A DNA stretch of 64,000 nt from Diaporthe sp. PMI_573 (taxonomy: Eukaryota > Ascomycota > Sordariomycetes > Diaporthales > Diaporthaceae): assembly GCA_021399435.1 (NCBI GenBank), contig JAJTUP010000129.1:62001-126000 (forward strand), read 5' to 3'. The notes under the pieces were generated by a model that was not told where the DNA came from, searched no databases, and was given only the letters and a program-made list of their open reading frames with translations. The position numbers and the translations under genes were made by a program. This document shows positions 41,591 to 51,852 of the stretch, piece by piece. The first letter of the stretch is position 1, and every line of letters starts with the position of its first letter.

Positions 41591-43493
41591 ATGGGCATAC
41601 TGTCAATTCATACGGGTGAAGTAGATTCAACTATCGCCGAAGAAATACACCTCTCTTTCCAAGACCTAAGTCCTTCGCATTTTACCATGTCACTCGCGGG
41701 AGCCCTTGATTCACAGATACATGGAAGCTGGAGTGGTGACAAACATATGAGCACTTCAAACCCTAGGCGCACCGCCTCCAGCACTGATTCACATAACGAT
41801 GCCGGAACACCTAGGTCTCACCCCGAGCCGCTGGTATACACACCCAATCAAGCTACTACATGGGATCCTACGATTGTGGTTGCGAGATCTCCTGATGCGA
41901 CACAAGATGCGACACAAAGGCGCTTCCGCAGCAAGAACTATGCCACCCCGGAAGGCTGGGAACGCCACCGAGAAAGGATAACCCAGATGTACATGGAGAA
42001 GACGCTGAAAGAGGTCCTTGAAATAATGGAACAAGACCACAACTTCTTTGCCACCGAGAGGATGTACAAAGCACGGCTTAAGGAGTGGGGTGTCACAAAG
42101 AACATAACAGCAGATTACATCGCCAGTCTGCCAACAGAGGAACAACGGGATGGCCTAGGGCAAGGACAACAGCAAAGGTGTTCTAACGAGCATCTACAAG
42201 ATCTCGATACTACTACCGACCATCCTGATGTCGAGCGAATCCGAAAATATATTAGCAGGGGAGCCGCCGGCCTCAATAAGTTAGAGACAAAAGAACGCAA
42301 CCGTGTCTTAGCTGTCTTTGGGTCACCAGAGGTCAAGGGCATCCGTAAGAATGCACGACGCAGGGCCTACGAACCTCACGGCCCAGCTGAACGGCTAACC
42401 ACCCGCGTCGGACGCCCACCATCTAGGAAAGAACTACCGCGGGCTGCAGTTCCCAGTCCTCAGCACGTCATACACACACTTGAGAGTTTATTCTCTTCTC
42501 AGAACACAGCTCGTTCTCTCACCACTTCTACTACAACCACACCATTCGACAATTCCCTGCTGTCTCTATACCCCAATCCAGGCTATTCCAACTCATCGAA
42601 TCTTTGGCCATCTCGCGATTCTGCATTGTCTATCCAGGAGGTGCATGTGCTAGACTTTGTAGTAAGGTTTCGGCTTGCACATATTCTACGCGAGGAATGC
42701 GACCACCAGGGGGTATCACCTCTTCTGCAGGCTTGCCTAGATGATCTGTCCCATGCACTTGGACTGACCGGCCCGGACAACGCGAGCGCTGTCACATGTT
42801 TAATCTACATAATCTTATGCGCACTTGAGATCGCAACGACCTTCAATACTGTGATCACCCTCTCTTGGCTCTTTGATCAGCTCGCTCTTATTTGTTCGCA
42901 ACACTGCCCTCTCATTGCCAACGTTGCTATCCAAATATCTCGCTATGACAGCAATGAAAGCCTCCTGGATCTTCTGAAGAAGGCAAGGCATATAATCCCA
43001 ACATGTCCTGGGAGCAGCGTTGCCGCAAGTATGGCATTACAGGTATACCTCGAGATAGTGGACGTTGCTGCTAATACGGGATCACCCACCGAGGTGTACA
43101 GCACACTGCAGGAATCGATGAATAAGCTGTTTGCTGGTACATCGCCGTCAGCTTCGGAGACCCTGACCGTCTGGATCGAGGTACGGAGTGCTCTTGCGGT
43201 ATGCGAGGCAAATGCATCCTCAGGATACCAGGCATCTTCACCACAGCCCCCATAATGACCTAGTTGAGCTCCGACCCAAGGCAATTAGCTGCATTCTCGA
43301 CTATCTTCAGGCGCAGAGAGATGTCTACGAAAAGATTGGGGGATGGTCGATTGCGGGGAGGCTAGACAGGGAGATGCGGGAGATATCAAGGGTCTTTGAC
43401 GGTGCGAGCAGCGAAGATACAGGAAAAGTGGCTGGAGCATTTCTCCAAATGCATTCTAACCACGGATTCAAGCTGCATAGCAGAAAGAAATAA
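41591..43493 (+). CDS. Clr5-domain protein
   Basis: Exon 1 runs from the ATG at 41591. Residues 117-170 are a Clr5 domain (YATPEGWERHRERITQMYME, KTLKEVLEIMEQDHNFFATE, MYKARLKEWG), a putative DNA-binding module first named in fission yeast heterochromatin silencing and usual at the N-terminus of fungal proteins of unknown role. A Ser/Pro-rich linker with a short DATQDATQ duplication flanks it, and residues 350 onwards are helical. The first frame closes at 43255, but a second frame (43224-43493: LRPKAISCILDYLQAQRDVY, REMREISRVFDG) continues the protein. A 43-bp intron, 43181-43223 (GAG|GTACGG...CCTCAG|GAT), would join them in phase 0 and give 619 residues. That intron is very short, so the 3' structure is tentative; a frameshift is the alternative. 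Confidence 0.75.
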
Positions 43494-43988
43494 GCTATAT
43501 AAGTACAGTAATTTTCATACTTTCGCACTATCTCACTACCCACGATTTGGCGGTAATTAAGTGGCTTGATGATCTCTGAGACTGACCTCGGTTCGGCATC
43601 ATGTATTTTTAATGGCCTCTATTTTGCCGACGAAAGATACCTGGCATGAAACCTTCCATGTCCACAAAAACAGAAATCTGTGTTCGCAATTCTGATATTT
43701 TGTACATAGTAATAAAGACGTCGCCAAATTTGAGACCCTGGCTGAAGGAATATTTCTCTCCTAATATTATGAGACATTCAATTCTCAGCCAAACGCCTTC
43801 ATATAACGCAACTTTAGATACCTTGATTGCTTTACTTCTCATTATCCCCCCACTTGTCAGATGGATCACGAAGCTCGTATTGTAGTGCTCAGAAGAGCAA
43901 AGCGTGAACGTGAGATGTTTCGAAAGCGGCTGGGTCCGGCAGTGGCCCAATTATATGCCTGAACTACTAAAATTTCCACGGAGATACA

Positions 43989-44108
43989 CACTTGATTGTT
44001 GCGGTAATGAACAATAATGCAGAGGCCGCAAAACTTTTACTACTTTCGGGAGCAGATACAAGTATGAAATCCGAACTCGGTCAAACTGCTGCAAGATCCG
44101 CCATCTGA
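43989..44108 (+). pseudogene. Ankyrin-repeat relic
   Basis: A 40-codon frame ending in TGA reads HLIVAVMNNNAEAAKLLLLS and GADTSMKSELGQTAARSAI: one ankyrin repeat plus the start of another, close in style to the relic at 7081-7248. No upstream coding. Confidence 0.55.
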
Positions 44109-44282
44109 AGCCTGTCAGTTGCGCGAAGTGTTGCGCGGATGGGGCGGGCGTTGCTGCCCCTTGGGCGAGCGGACTGGAAACGTTGGGTGGGCCGACGTTG
44201 TCTGTTTCATTGGTAGACCTACCCCGCGTAACCCCAATTATCCACCCCCTTTCTTTCGATCTTTTTCTTTCTTTCTATTCTG

Positions 44283-44408
44283 TTACCTTCCTTTTCCTTT
44301 TTACCTTCCTTTTCCTTCATCTTTTACCTTCCTTTTCCTTCATCTTTTACCTTCCTTTTCCTTCATCTTTTACCTTCCTTTTCCTTCATCTTTTACCTTC
44401 CTTTTCCT
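44283..44408. repeat. 24-bp minisatellite, about five copies
   Basis: Units of TACCTTCCTTTTCCTTCATC plus TTTT follow each other head to tail after a shorter first unit and end in TTTTCCTAAGGG. Pyrimidine-only on this strand apart from a few A bases, so it could form triplex or slip during replication. Confidence 0.85.
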
Positions 44409-44700
44409 AAGGGAACGCAGCTAGCTATTCGTTGAATAAGCCCGATCCCGTGCTACGCCCTGCAGCATTGCATGCAAGCCTATAATCCCACAAACCGCCC
44501 AGCGCATTAATCTCTCTCCTCGTGAATCTACTTTCTCTATCGATTCGTACTCGGCTTTAATTCCATTGCTACTCTGCGCGGGCCGTTGGGCTACCTGAAA
44601 ACACCATATTGGACTCTGCAATTGAGTATGGAGCCGGAAAACTCCTGGATTGAAATTTCAACTCTGCACGAGCGCGATAGGCACGGTCATTGGAGGCTGA

Positions 44701-44958
44701 CAGGCAACCAGCGATGTTTACACTAAGCAGACCTCGGAACTGGTCAAGGCGCTTGAACTCAACTTCTCAGAGAGGGAGGCTGAGGCGATGGCAGACCTCC
44801 AGGCTAGGCTCAGCGCGGCACAGCACCACGAGGCAAAGGAGATAGGGGGCCTGAAGGACTACCTTCTGCACGACCTGAAGGTAGACGACGCGTGGAAGAA
44901 GCTACACTGCAAGGCGAACGGGATGGTGGGACATCAGGGCGAATACCGCCTTCGCTGA
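44701..44958 (+). pseudogene. Exon-like coding fragment, unidentified
   Basis: An 86-codon GC-rich frame reads TSELVKALELNFSEREAEAM, ADLQARLSAAQHHEAKEIGG and LKDYLLHDLKVDDAWKKLHC before a stop. Codon use and helical character suggest a real exon. There is no start or domain, so the gene cannot be named. Confidence 0.3.
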
Positions 44959-45227
44959 AGTTCTTTGGCAAAAAAATCCAAAGATGTACATGCTACCCTT
45001 AATAGCATGTATAAAGTATATTATATCTGTTAAACTAAGTTCTTCTCAGCTATTTAGACACTATGGTTTTGCCTTAATTGTTAGCTGGCTTTGCGGTATG
45101 GACTTAATCAGCCAGAGTTTACCCATTTTGGATCTCAGCTTGACTCTCAGCCTTAGCCTCGAGGCATTGGAATATCGATTCCATCGCACCATCCAAAAGG
45201 TCATAATCCAATGGCCCTGCTTGATTG

Positions 45228-45600
45228 TTCTGGGCCTCAGCCAGGATATCATACATCCTGCTGGCCCACAAGCTTCGCAGCAACTAAACCATCTCCTCCA
45301 TATAGCTTCCGCCCCACGTGGAGTTGGGTCGTTTCTTGTGTGGAAAGATAATTTCCGAGATTTGGAATCGTTGTTCCCGAGGATCTAGTCCCCGCGTTGA
45401 GCCTTTATTGATACATTGTTTCTGCACCTCTGTTATGCCCTCGAATCCAGGACGCTCCAAGTTATCGCAGTCCTTACGCCTTGTACGCTCATCCCTCATT
45501 TCAACACTATTGAAGATATCAAAGCAACGCGCAAAGTAGTAATCAGGCTGCTTGTGGCGCCTGTATACGTGCTGCTTGACTTGATGCGTTTCAGTTTGTT
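45228..45600 (-). pseudogene. C2H2-family relic, related to the 61.4-kb gene
   Basis: Minus-strand frames read LKRIK, VKQHVYRRHKQPDYYFARCF, FEGITEVQKQ, EQRFQISEIIFP and GGSYMEEMV, a stop, then LLRSLW. The order matches the intact gene at 61369-61956 (LNRIKDVKKHIYRQHTKPPY, FEGISDDQR, EQWFEMWDVIFPG, SNYIEEMVPLLRGFW). A frameshift and at least one stop make this copy dead. Confidence 0.6.
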
Positions 45601-45673
45601 TTCCAACATTCGTAGTGCTTGAGCGAATTCAGTTTCTGGAAGGGACAAGCAAATGGTCTGCGTATTTTTCCAG

Positions 45674-45796
45674 CCAGATAACACCCCCGGTGGCGTTCCG
45701 GGAGGCGTCGGTCTCAACACGTGTTGGCCTTCCCGGTTTGAAGAAGGCGAGCACCGGTGCTTTACAAGCTAGCTGCTTCATCTCCTCAAAGGCTGT
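45674..45796 (-). mobile_element. Gypsy RT/RNase H junction, inverted piece
   Basis: The minus frame TAFEEMKQLACKAPVLAFFK, PGRPTRVETDASRNATGGVI and W is the gypsy connection plus the first RNase H motif (ETDAS). It stops exactly at GGTGTTATCTGG; the same element resumes at 46938 on the plus strand with GTGTTATCTGG. It is fused in frame to the P-ATPase fragment on its right. Confidence 0.75.
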
Positions 45797-46937
45797 TCTC
45801 TCTCCCACGCTAGCATCATTTGTCATGGCGATCAAGGAGCAAAACCCAATGATGCTCTCTACGGCACCTTTCGCGAAGAGGTGTGTCTTATCAGACTTTA
45901 AGTCCTCGAAGATGACGGACATCTTCTTCACGTCGGAGTCGAAGGGAAACTCGGCACGTTGATCCCATCGTGCCCCGCTGCCGGTGCTGAGACGGAGGCG
46001 ATTCCAGTCGAACCGTGACGCAAAACCCTGGAGGGCAATCTCGGTTGGATCTCCTCGAGCGTGCCACTGGCCAGAGTCCTCGGCCTTATGGACTGTGGCT
46101 AGGTTCGCCAGCGAAGCAATATTGAGGTACTCTCGGGCAAGCACGTTCTCGCTGGTATCTTTAGTTGGATCGATCGTGTCTCCATCCCCTTTCTTGCTTT
46201 CGAAGTTTAGATCCTTTGGCTGACCACTGGCGAGACTAATATCTCCCACAGTTGGGTTAAACGGCTGATCAGTTGTGCTGACAGAATAGGTGCCGCGTCC
46301 GGGAATCCACGCCTTACGAACTACCATATTCCCCTGAGTGAGGGTACCTGTCTTGTCAGAGCAAATGTCTACTATCGGTTAAAAGGCTAGCAGAGGAGAT
46401 ATTCCTCGGCTTGACTTACTGGTTACGGCCCCCAACGCTTCCAAGCTCTTGAGATTGCGAACGATGACATGACGCTGGACCATACGCTTTGTGCCGGCAG
46501 CAATGGTAATTGTGAGTACGACGACAAGAGAAGCAGGGATCATACTCAGACCAGTGGCAACTGCATAGATGATGACTTCTTGCTGCGTATTGAATCTGTT
46601 GGCTCCAAGTACGATGATCGCGCAGACAATGGCAGTTCCGAAGAGCAGCACGGCGAGTCTAGACAGCTTCTTCTGGAGCGGAGTGCCGACATTGACACCG
46701 AGGAAACGACCCACGGCGTCGGACATGGTTAGTGTCCAGGCCTGCGCATACCGAGTCCAGGGTTTCGAGCCGTCTTTCTTTGGCTTGACAGGCCGTCTCC
46801 TGGATGATGCTGCGGAGAGCACTGGCAATCTGTCCAACCTCAGTGTGCATGCCCGTGGCAAAGACGATGCCGCGAGCCCTGCCTCTGGTGACATTCGACG
46901 AGCTGTAGGCGATGTTCAGGCGATCGCCGGGGCCGGT
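45797..46937 (-). pseudogene. ENA-type P-type ATPase fragment
   Basis: The order matches fungal ENA sodium/potassium-exporting ATPases: GDRLNIAYSSSNVTRGRARG, IVFATGMHTEVGQIASALR, a frameshift, then AQAWTLTMSDAVGRFLGVNV, two membrane segments (LAVLLFGTAIVCAIIVLGA; IIYAVATGLSMIPASLVVVL), NLKSLEALGAVT, the phosphorylation loop ICSDKTGTLTQGNMVVRKAW, FNPTVGD, and the nucleotide-binding domain to FAKGAVESIIGFCSL. A 48-bp intron (46372-46419) separates ALGAVT from ICSDKTG and keeps proper splice sites, so the copy is genomic and not retroposed. Both ends are cut by gypsy sequence, and one frameshift lies near 46800. Not functional. Confidence 0.8.
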
Positions 46938-47775
46938 GTGTTATCTGGCAACAGCAGGATGACGGTACCTTGAAGCCAGTGGGATATGCCTCAAAGACGA
47001 TGACTCCTGCGGAGAGAGCATACCCTATCCAGGATCGGGAGCTATTAGCAGTTGTTCAAACCCTCGAGCATTTCTGTCCAGAACTCCAAGGTCAAAAGTT
47101 CTTTGTGGTGACCGATCACCAAGCCCTGCTGTACTTCTCGACCAAGCGCCTCTTATCGACCCGTCAGGTTCGGTGGGCAGACTTCCTGTCTAACTTTGAT
47201 ATCACATTCGAGTACCCCCCGGGAAGGAGAATGTCGCAGCCGACGCTCTATCCAGTAAGACAGTCGACCTCCCTATCGTCAAGGCGCGTGAACGAGAAGA
47301 GAGGACCATGGCCCTGATCCCTCAGGGAAGACTCTCGCCCACAGCCCAGCCTGCCGAGCAGGTGGAAACAGTTCAGGACCGCGAAGTGATTGCCGCGGCT
47401 GGCCTTGCCGACCACGCCGATATCCCTCAGGGCGCAGACCTAATCGACCTTATCAAGCGGGAAAACCAAGTCCAAGGCCTTGGTTTGAGGGACGGACATC
47501 TTTGGGTGCCAGAGAAGACAACAGATAGCAGCATCTATCTGCAGACAGCCCTGATCCGAGAAGCACATGTCCCGAAGATCTTTGCGCACCCAGGCCAGAA
47601 CAAGGTTATCAAAATGCTGGAGCGAGAATACTACTGGCCACAGCTGAAGCAGTCAGTACGCAGGTATATCCGCAACTGTCATGAGTGCCGACGGAACAAG
47701 GTCCCGCGAGACAAGACACCAGGGCTTCTTCACCCACTCCCAGTACCGGGAGAAGTCTGGGAATATGTTGTCTCT
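46938..47775 (+). mobile_element. Gypsy RNase H and integrase zinc domain
   Basis: Begins inside RNase H (GVIWQQQDDGTLKPVGYASK, AERAYPIQDRELLAVVQTLE, FFVVTDHQALLYF), continues through FEYPPG.ENVAADALSSKTV after a one-base frameshift in a CCCCCCGGG run (about 47216-47223), then the integrase H2C2 zinc-binding domain (AHPGQNKVIKMLEREYYWPQ, IRNCHECRRNK). It ends abruptly in VPGEVWEYV before the integrase catalytic core. Neither LTR is present. Confidence 0.8.
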
Positions 47776-49354
47776 GCTTGTGATGATACTGTCGACAGCC
47801 CTGAAGGCATCTAGTACGCGTCGGTCGGTGAACCTGATATTCGGTGGAAAGGTCGTCTGGACCAACAACCGCAACCAAAATTTGTAAAATCCTTCCATGT
47901 TTTCGGCAAAAAATGTCTCGGCGTCATGCTTAATCAGCTGTTGTGCGAGCCTACTAATCTTGGATGTGTTCGAAAGATAACCAACAGGGTTCCGCAGCGA
48001 TCGATGGAAAATCGATATCGATCGCCATCGCAGTGGCGATTAGCGTCGATGGCGATGGCGATTCAAGGTTTCCATCGCTATCGATCGATCGCAAGTTCAA
48101 AGCTCATCGATCGCCATCGATCGACCTGATGTCGATATTCAGGGGTACTATTGGAGGGATACTTGGGAGCTGAAAAACAAAATTTCTGTATCAGCCATTA
48201 GGAGATGGAGCGACCGTCCTTCAGGGTGCTCAAAGAGGCAATACAACGCATCGTGCAAGGCCAGGGGTATGTAAGGTAGCTCTCAGTTCGTGTGCTTTTC
48301 GCGATCTTGAATTGTCCCCTGTAGGGCTGAACTACGGAGTCGAAGATCTGCCCGAGTACATGTACAGAGAGTTGGCTGTGTATTGCCGCGAGAGAAAAGT
48401 ACCCAGTACTTGTCTGTACATGCAAGTTTATCCGCAAACCGCAATGGCTAGAGGCACAAAGAGACAACAGAACTGTTTATTTGCACCTAGAAATTTAGAA
48501 GACGCGATTCTTTCCTTGAAATCGGGCGTGGCTAGCTGTGAAAGTTGTGATATGGAAAAATTGCTCAATTTAGATGATTAAATGGTAAAGAAGTGACCTC
48601 TCTCCACACCATAGTTTGTGTGGGAGACGGGTACCCGTGACTGCGGCAACTTCCACCCCCCCCCCCCGGTTGTTTCAACCACAAAGCGTGTCAGTAGAAA
48701 AAAGGTACTTGTTTTCTAATCTCTTTATCAATATGCTTCACCTCATGTAGCCGGATCTTTTCCATTCGCCGGGGCTATGTCTGACCAGATGGGTGTGTTA
48801 CTTGACCTCCAGATGGCGGTAATGGGAAATGTCGCTGGCGCTGGAATTCTCGTCTGTTGGGGATGAAAAGATATACATTTTGTTAGCAAAAAAAAAAAAC
48901 TCTATCGCTTGATAATATTTGTAGGTAGGGAAATTACATGTACGAGGATGGGGTATTTTCTGTTCAACTTGGACATGATTTTATTATTTCTTCTTTAGCG
49001 CTGTGTGAGCGTCTTTGAGATGTCACCAATTGACTTCCTAGATATTGCCCCAAACCTAACGGAAGTGGTATCCGAGGAAACCCTCGGATAGTAATAGTCT
49101 AGAAATTAAAACTCTTGACAATAGCTATTAAGTTGGTTGCGTAGATGGCTGCCGAAGCGAGATCAGGAAGAAGTGACAAACACGGAGGTTAAGGCAGCCG
49201 AAAATGTGGAGATGATAAGATAGGAGATACTTGTAAATTGCATACAACGGACGACGTATGGAGTCATCACACCTTAGCACATCCGGCCTCTTCCTCCCCA
49301 CACTTAACAGCAGTCCGTTTGGATTTTGTGCAGCCATTCGGCACTAGAAAAATA
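47776..49354. other. No supported gene; CGATGG-rich palindromic cluster
   Basis: Holds the palindrome cluster listed separately, a C12 run near 48655-48667, and an 89-codon frame at 48312-48581 (LNYGVEDLPEYMYRELAVYC) preceded by a GTATGT...CCCTGTAG intron-like stretch. The frame may be a 3' exon but is unassigned. Confidence 0.4.
47995..48139. repeat. CGATGG/ATCGAT palindrome cluster
   Basis: Within about 145 bp CGATGG or its complement CCATCG occurs six times, and ATCGAT-type palindromes occur repeatedly. The outer CGATGGAAA (48002) and TTTCCATCG (about 48069) and the inner ATCGCCATCGC and GGCGATGGCGAT stretches can pair into nested hairpins. Confidence 0.6.
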
Positions 49355-49740
49355 TGTTAGTTGTATCTTCACTTGAGAAAATTTTGCTTCACATTTTGTT
49401 CATATTATTATGAAATGAATTGCTGCTTTGAGAGAGTTGCTCACTGTTCTAGAGGTACCTTCATCAAGAGGCATCGGTTCGGCGAAAATAAAGTAACTCG
49501 GTAGCAATATTAAACTTGAACAAAAGCGGCGCGTCGGCGCGTTGGCGCGTTGACGCATCGGTGTGGGCGCGTAGAACGTGTCTTGCTGCGTCAACAGCAT
49601 CGTATGTTGTCAAATGAGAGAAGAATTGAGTTAATTCAAGTGAGAGTAGGCCCTTCAGAGGGTGCTGGGGCCTACGGTCTATATGTAGATGGAGCGGTAG
49701 TGGGTGTGATGGTGTTTTGTTTCAACACTCCCACTCAACA
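49355..49740 (-). repeat. 3' LTR of the copia element
   Basis: Read on the minus strand it starts TGTTGAGTGGGAGTG, just after a polypurine-type tract (CAGTGGGAGTGA) downstream of the pol stop, and ends CTAACA, giving TGTT...AACA ends. 386 bp. The partner LTR is not present on the 5' side. Confidence 0.65.
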
Positions 49741-51827
49741 TCACTCCCACTGAAATTATACATCTCATTCCTCAGTTGCCTCATCAGCGGTCCCGATCAA
49801 TCCCAGTGCTGCTCTGAACCTTGTGAACATATCTCGACTCAGGGCCTTTGTCAGCCCGTCAGCCACCATTTCCTTCGTTGGAACGTATTCCACCCGTACC
49901 ATTCCAGCTTCGACTTGCTCTCGAATAAAGAAGTGCTGAAGCTCGATGTGCTTTGACCTATCGTGATGTGTTGGGTTCTTCGCTAGCGAGATAGCGCTTT
50001 GGTTGTCTGAAAAGATGACGGTAGCTGCTGCCCATTTCTCCCCTTCGAGATGTGAGCACAAGTCAGAAAGTAGCCGCCGTAGCCAGATGGCCTCCCTTGT
50101 TGCAAAGGATTGACCCTTAAGCTCTGCCTCGCACGTCGATAGTGAGACAGTCGCCTGTCGCTTCGAGGACCAGCTGATTGCTCCACTTCCAACGCTAAAG
50201 ACATACCTAGAGGTTGACCTCCGAGTGTCAATATCGTCTGCCCAGCTGGCATCAGTGTACCCGGATAGGGGTGCAAGTGGTCCCCGGAATTGGAGCTTCA
50301 GCTTCCTTGTCCCCCGTAGATATCGGAATAGGCGCTTGACTGCCGTCCAGTGTGCTTGCGTTGGATTTGAGGCGTATCGACTGACAGTTGACACAGCGAA
50401 GGCAATGTCCGGCCTTGTACCAAGCATAAGGTACATCAGCGACCCTACAGCGCTCTGATAGTTTCTTCGAAGGCCTGGGTCGCATTCGTAGTCCAGTGGG
50501 GCCTTTTCAAGCTTGGTTGTTGTCGCCATAGGCGTGGCGTTGGCTGCGCCGCTGTCGAAGTTGAATTGTTGGAGGATCTTGTCGATATAGGCCTCCTGGT
50601 CAAGGGTGATCTTTCGATTTGGTCGGTCACGCTGAATACGGATTCCCAGGTAAAAACTGCATGGTCCAAGGTCTGACATGTGGAAACGCTGGTTGAGTGC
50701 TTCCTTGAGCTCCCTGATTCTCTCCTTGTCTTGGCCAATGATCAGAAGGTCATCCACGTAGATAGCAATATAGGTGCCATCCTTATAGTAGATGCCAGAG
50801 TCTGTGGCTAGTGGGAGGAAGCCCATCGTTGAGAGGTGATCAGTAAAGGTCTTATACCAGACCCGTGGTGCTTGCTTCAGTCCGTACAGCGCCTTCTTAA
50901 GCTTGCACACTCGTGAAGTTCCGTCTGAGAATTCTGGTGGTTGCTCGACGTATATCTCTTCGTCCACTGTGCCATAGAGAAACGCTGTCTTCACATCCAT
51001 TTGCTCGATTTCAAGGTCATGAGCAGCTGCAATTGCAAATAGGGCCTTGTAGCTCATTGGCTTAACCACTGATGCAAACGTCTCTAGGTAGTCCACTCCC
51101 TCTATTTGCTCGAAACCACGAACGACCCATCTAGCCTTGTAGCGGGTTATCTCTCCCTGTGGTCCCCTTTTCAGCTTGTAGACCCATTTGCCAGACAGGA
51201 CATTTGCTGACGCTGGGGCGTCAACTAGGACCCAGGTCTCATTCTCGTTAAGAGAATCAGCTTCGTCCTTCATTGCTGCCCGCCACTTGTCCCAGTTGAA
51301 GCTTACTCTTGCTTCTCTCAGGCTTCCTGGCTCTCGCTCTTCGGTGCTTAGTCTAGCCACCAAGGCAATCGCCGCTTCAGCAAGGAGAAGGTATTGCTCC
51401 CCTGGGTACAGGTGGCTTGGCTGCCTGTTACGCAATGGGTACCGCAGTTCTGGGTGACCAGGGATTTCCCGTGGCTGTGGCGTTATGGTCACATGACTCT
51501 CATTCGGAGGAGCTTCGGGGAATGTTCCGTCAGAGATCTTGGCACGCTTGGGTTGCGGATGCTGAGATGAAACGGTAGTTGTCTGAGGTTGTCTGAAGTG
51601 CCTGTGGTCCGGCTCTGGTTTCTCGGCACAGAGAGGACAGGCACAAGGCGTCTTCAGAGACGTTTGTGTCCCAATTGATCGTGTGTCCCCCTTGGGTGCC
51701 CATTTAGTGAGTTTTTCTGGTGGGAAGTGGACATTTGTTGACCGAATAACTTTCCCACTAGGGTCTAGAAGCAGGTGTTGCTTCTGAGCGTAGTCGTCCT
51801 TCCTCGTTTTCGGCTTGCCGTAGTGTG
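49355..51827 (-). mobile_element. Copia-type retrotransposon, internally deleted
   Basis: Contains the 3' LTR, the complete reverse transcriptase/RNase H part of pol, and 57 bases of gag (51771-51827) identical to the gag fragment near 19.6 kb. The gag piece is joined directly to the region just before the reverse transcriptase (junction 51770/51771). The gag zinc knuckle, protease, most of integrase and the 5' LTR are missing: a deletion derivative plus 5' truncation. Confidence 0.8.
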
Positions 51828-51852
51828 ACTCGCGGCGTGACGCTGGGCGCAA
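49765..51852 (-). CDS. Copia reverse transcriptase / RNase H, 695-codon frame
   Basis: After about 28 residues translated from out-of-frame gag and flank, the frame reads LLLDPSGKVIRSTNVHF (the link after integrase), a linker, then the copia reverse transcriptase: NENETWVLVDAP, KARWVVRGFEQIEGVDYLET, MDVKTAFLYGTVDEEIYVEQ, CKLKKALYGLKQAPRVWY, catalytic YVDDLLIIG, and SAVGSLMYLMLGTRPDIAF. RNase H follows (GYTDASWADDIDTRRSTSRY, STCEAEL, KHIELQHFFIREQVEAG, VADGLTKAL). It is intact from there to the stop. No frame start of its own is preserved, so expression is doubtful. Confidence 0.85.
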   Translation of the reverse strand: MRPASRRESHYGKPKTRKDDYAQKQHLLLDPSGKVIRSTNVHFPPEKLTKWAPKGDTRSIGTQTSLKTPCACPLCAEKPEPDHRHFRQPQTTTVSSQHPQPKRAKISDGTFPEAPPNESHVTITPQPREIPGHPELRYPLRNRQPSHLYPGEQYLLLAEAAIALVARLSTEEREPGSLREARVSFNWDKWRAAMKDEADSLNENETWVLVDAPASANVLSGKWVYKLKRGPQGEITRYKARWVVRGFEQIEGVDYLETFASVVKPMSYKALFAIAAAHDLEIEQMDVKTAFLYGTVDEEIYVEQPPEFSDGTSRVCKLKKALYGLKQAPRVWYKTFTDHLSTMGFLPLATDSGIYYKDGTYIAIYVDDLLIIGQDKERIRELKEALNQRFHMSDLGPCSFYLGIRIQRDRPNRKITLDQEAYIDKILQQFNFDSGAANATPMATTTKLEKAPLDYECDPGLRRNYQSAVGSLMYLMLGTRPDIAFAVSTVSRYASNPTQAHWTAVKRLFRYLRGTRKLKLQFRGPLAPLSGYTDASWADDIDTRRSTSRYVFSVGSGAISWSSKRQATVSLSTCEAELKGQSFATREAIWLRRLLSDLCSHLEGEKWAAATVIFSDNQSAISLAKNPTHHDRSKHIELQHFFIREQVEAGMVRVEYVPTKEMVADGLTKALSRDMFTRFRAALGLIGTADEATEE

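Noticed and set aside
44119..44424. Leu/Phe/Pro-rich membrane-like protein
   Set aside because: The repeated hydrophobic peptide is only the translation of the 24-bp pyrimidine minisatellite.
48205..48581. Two-exon small gene using ATG 48205 and a GTATGT...TGTAG intron
   Set aside because: The splice phases do not match the downstream frame, so the proposed protein cannot be joined; left as an unassigned frame.
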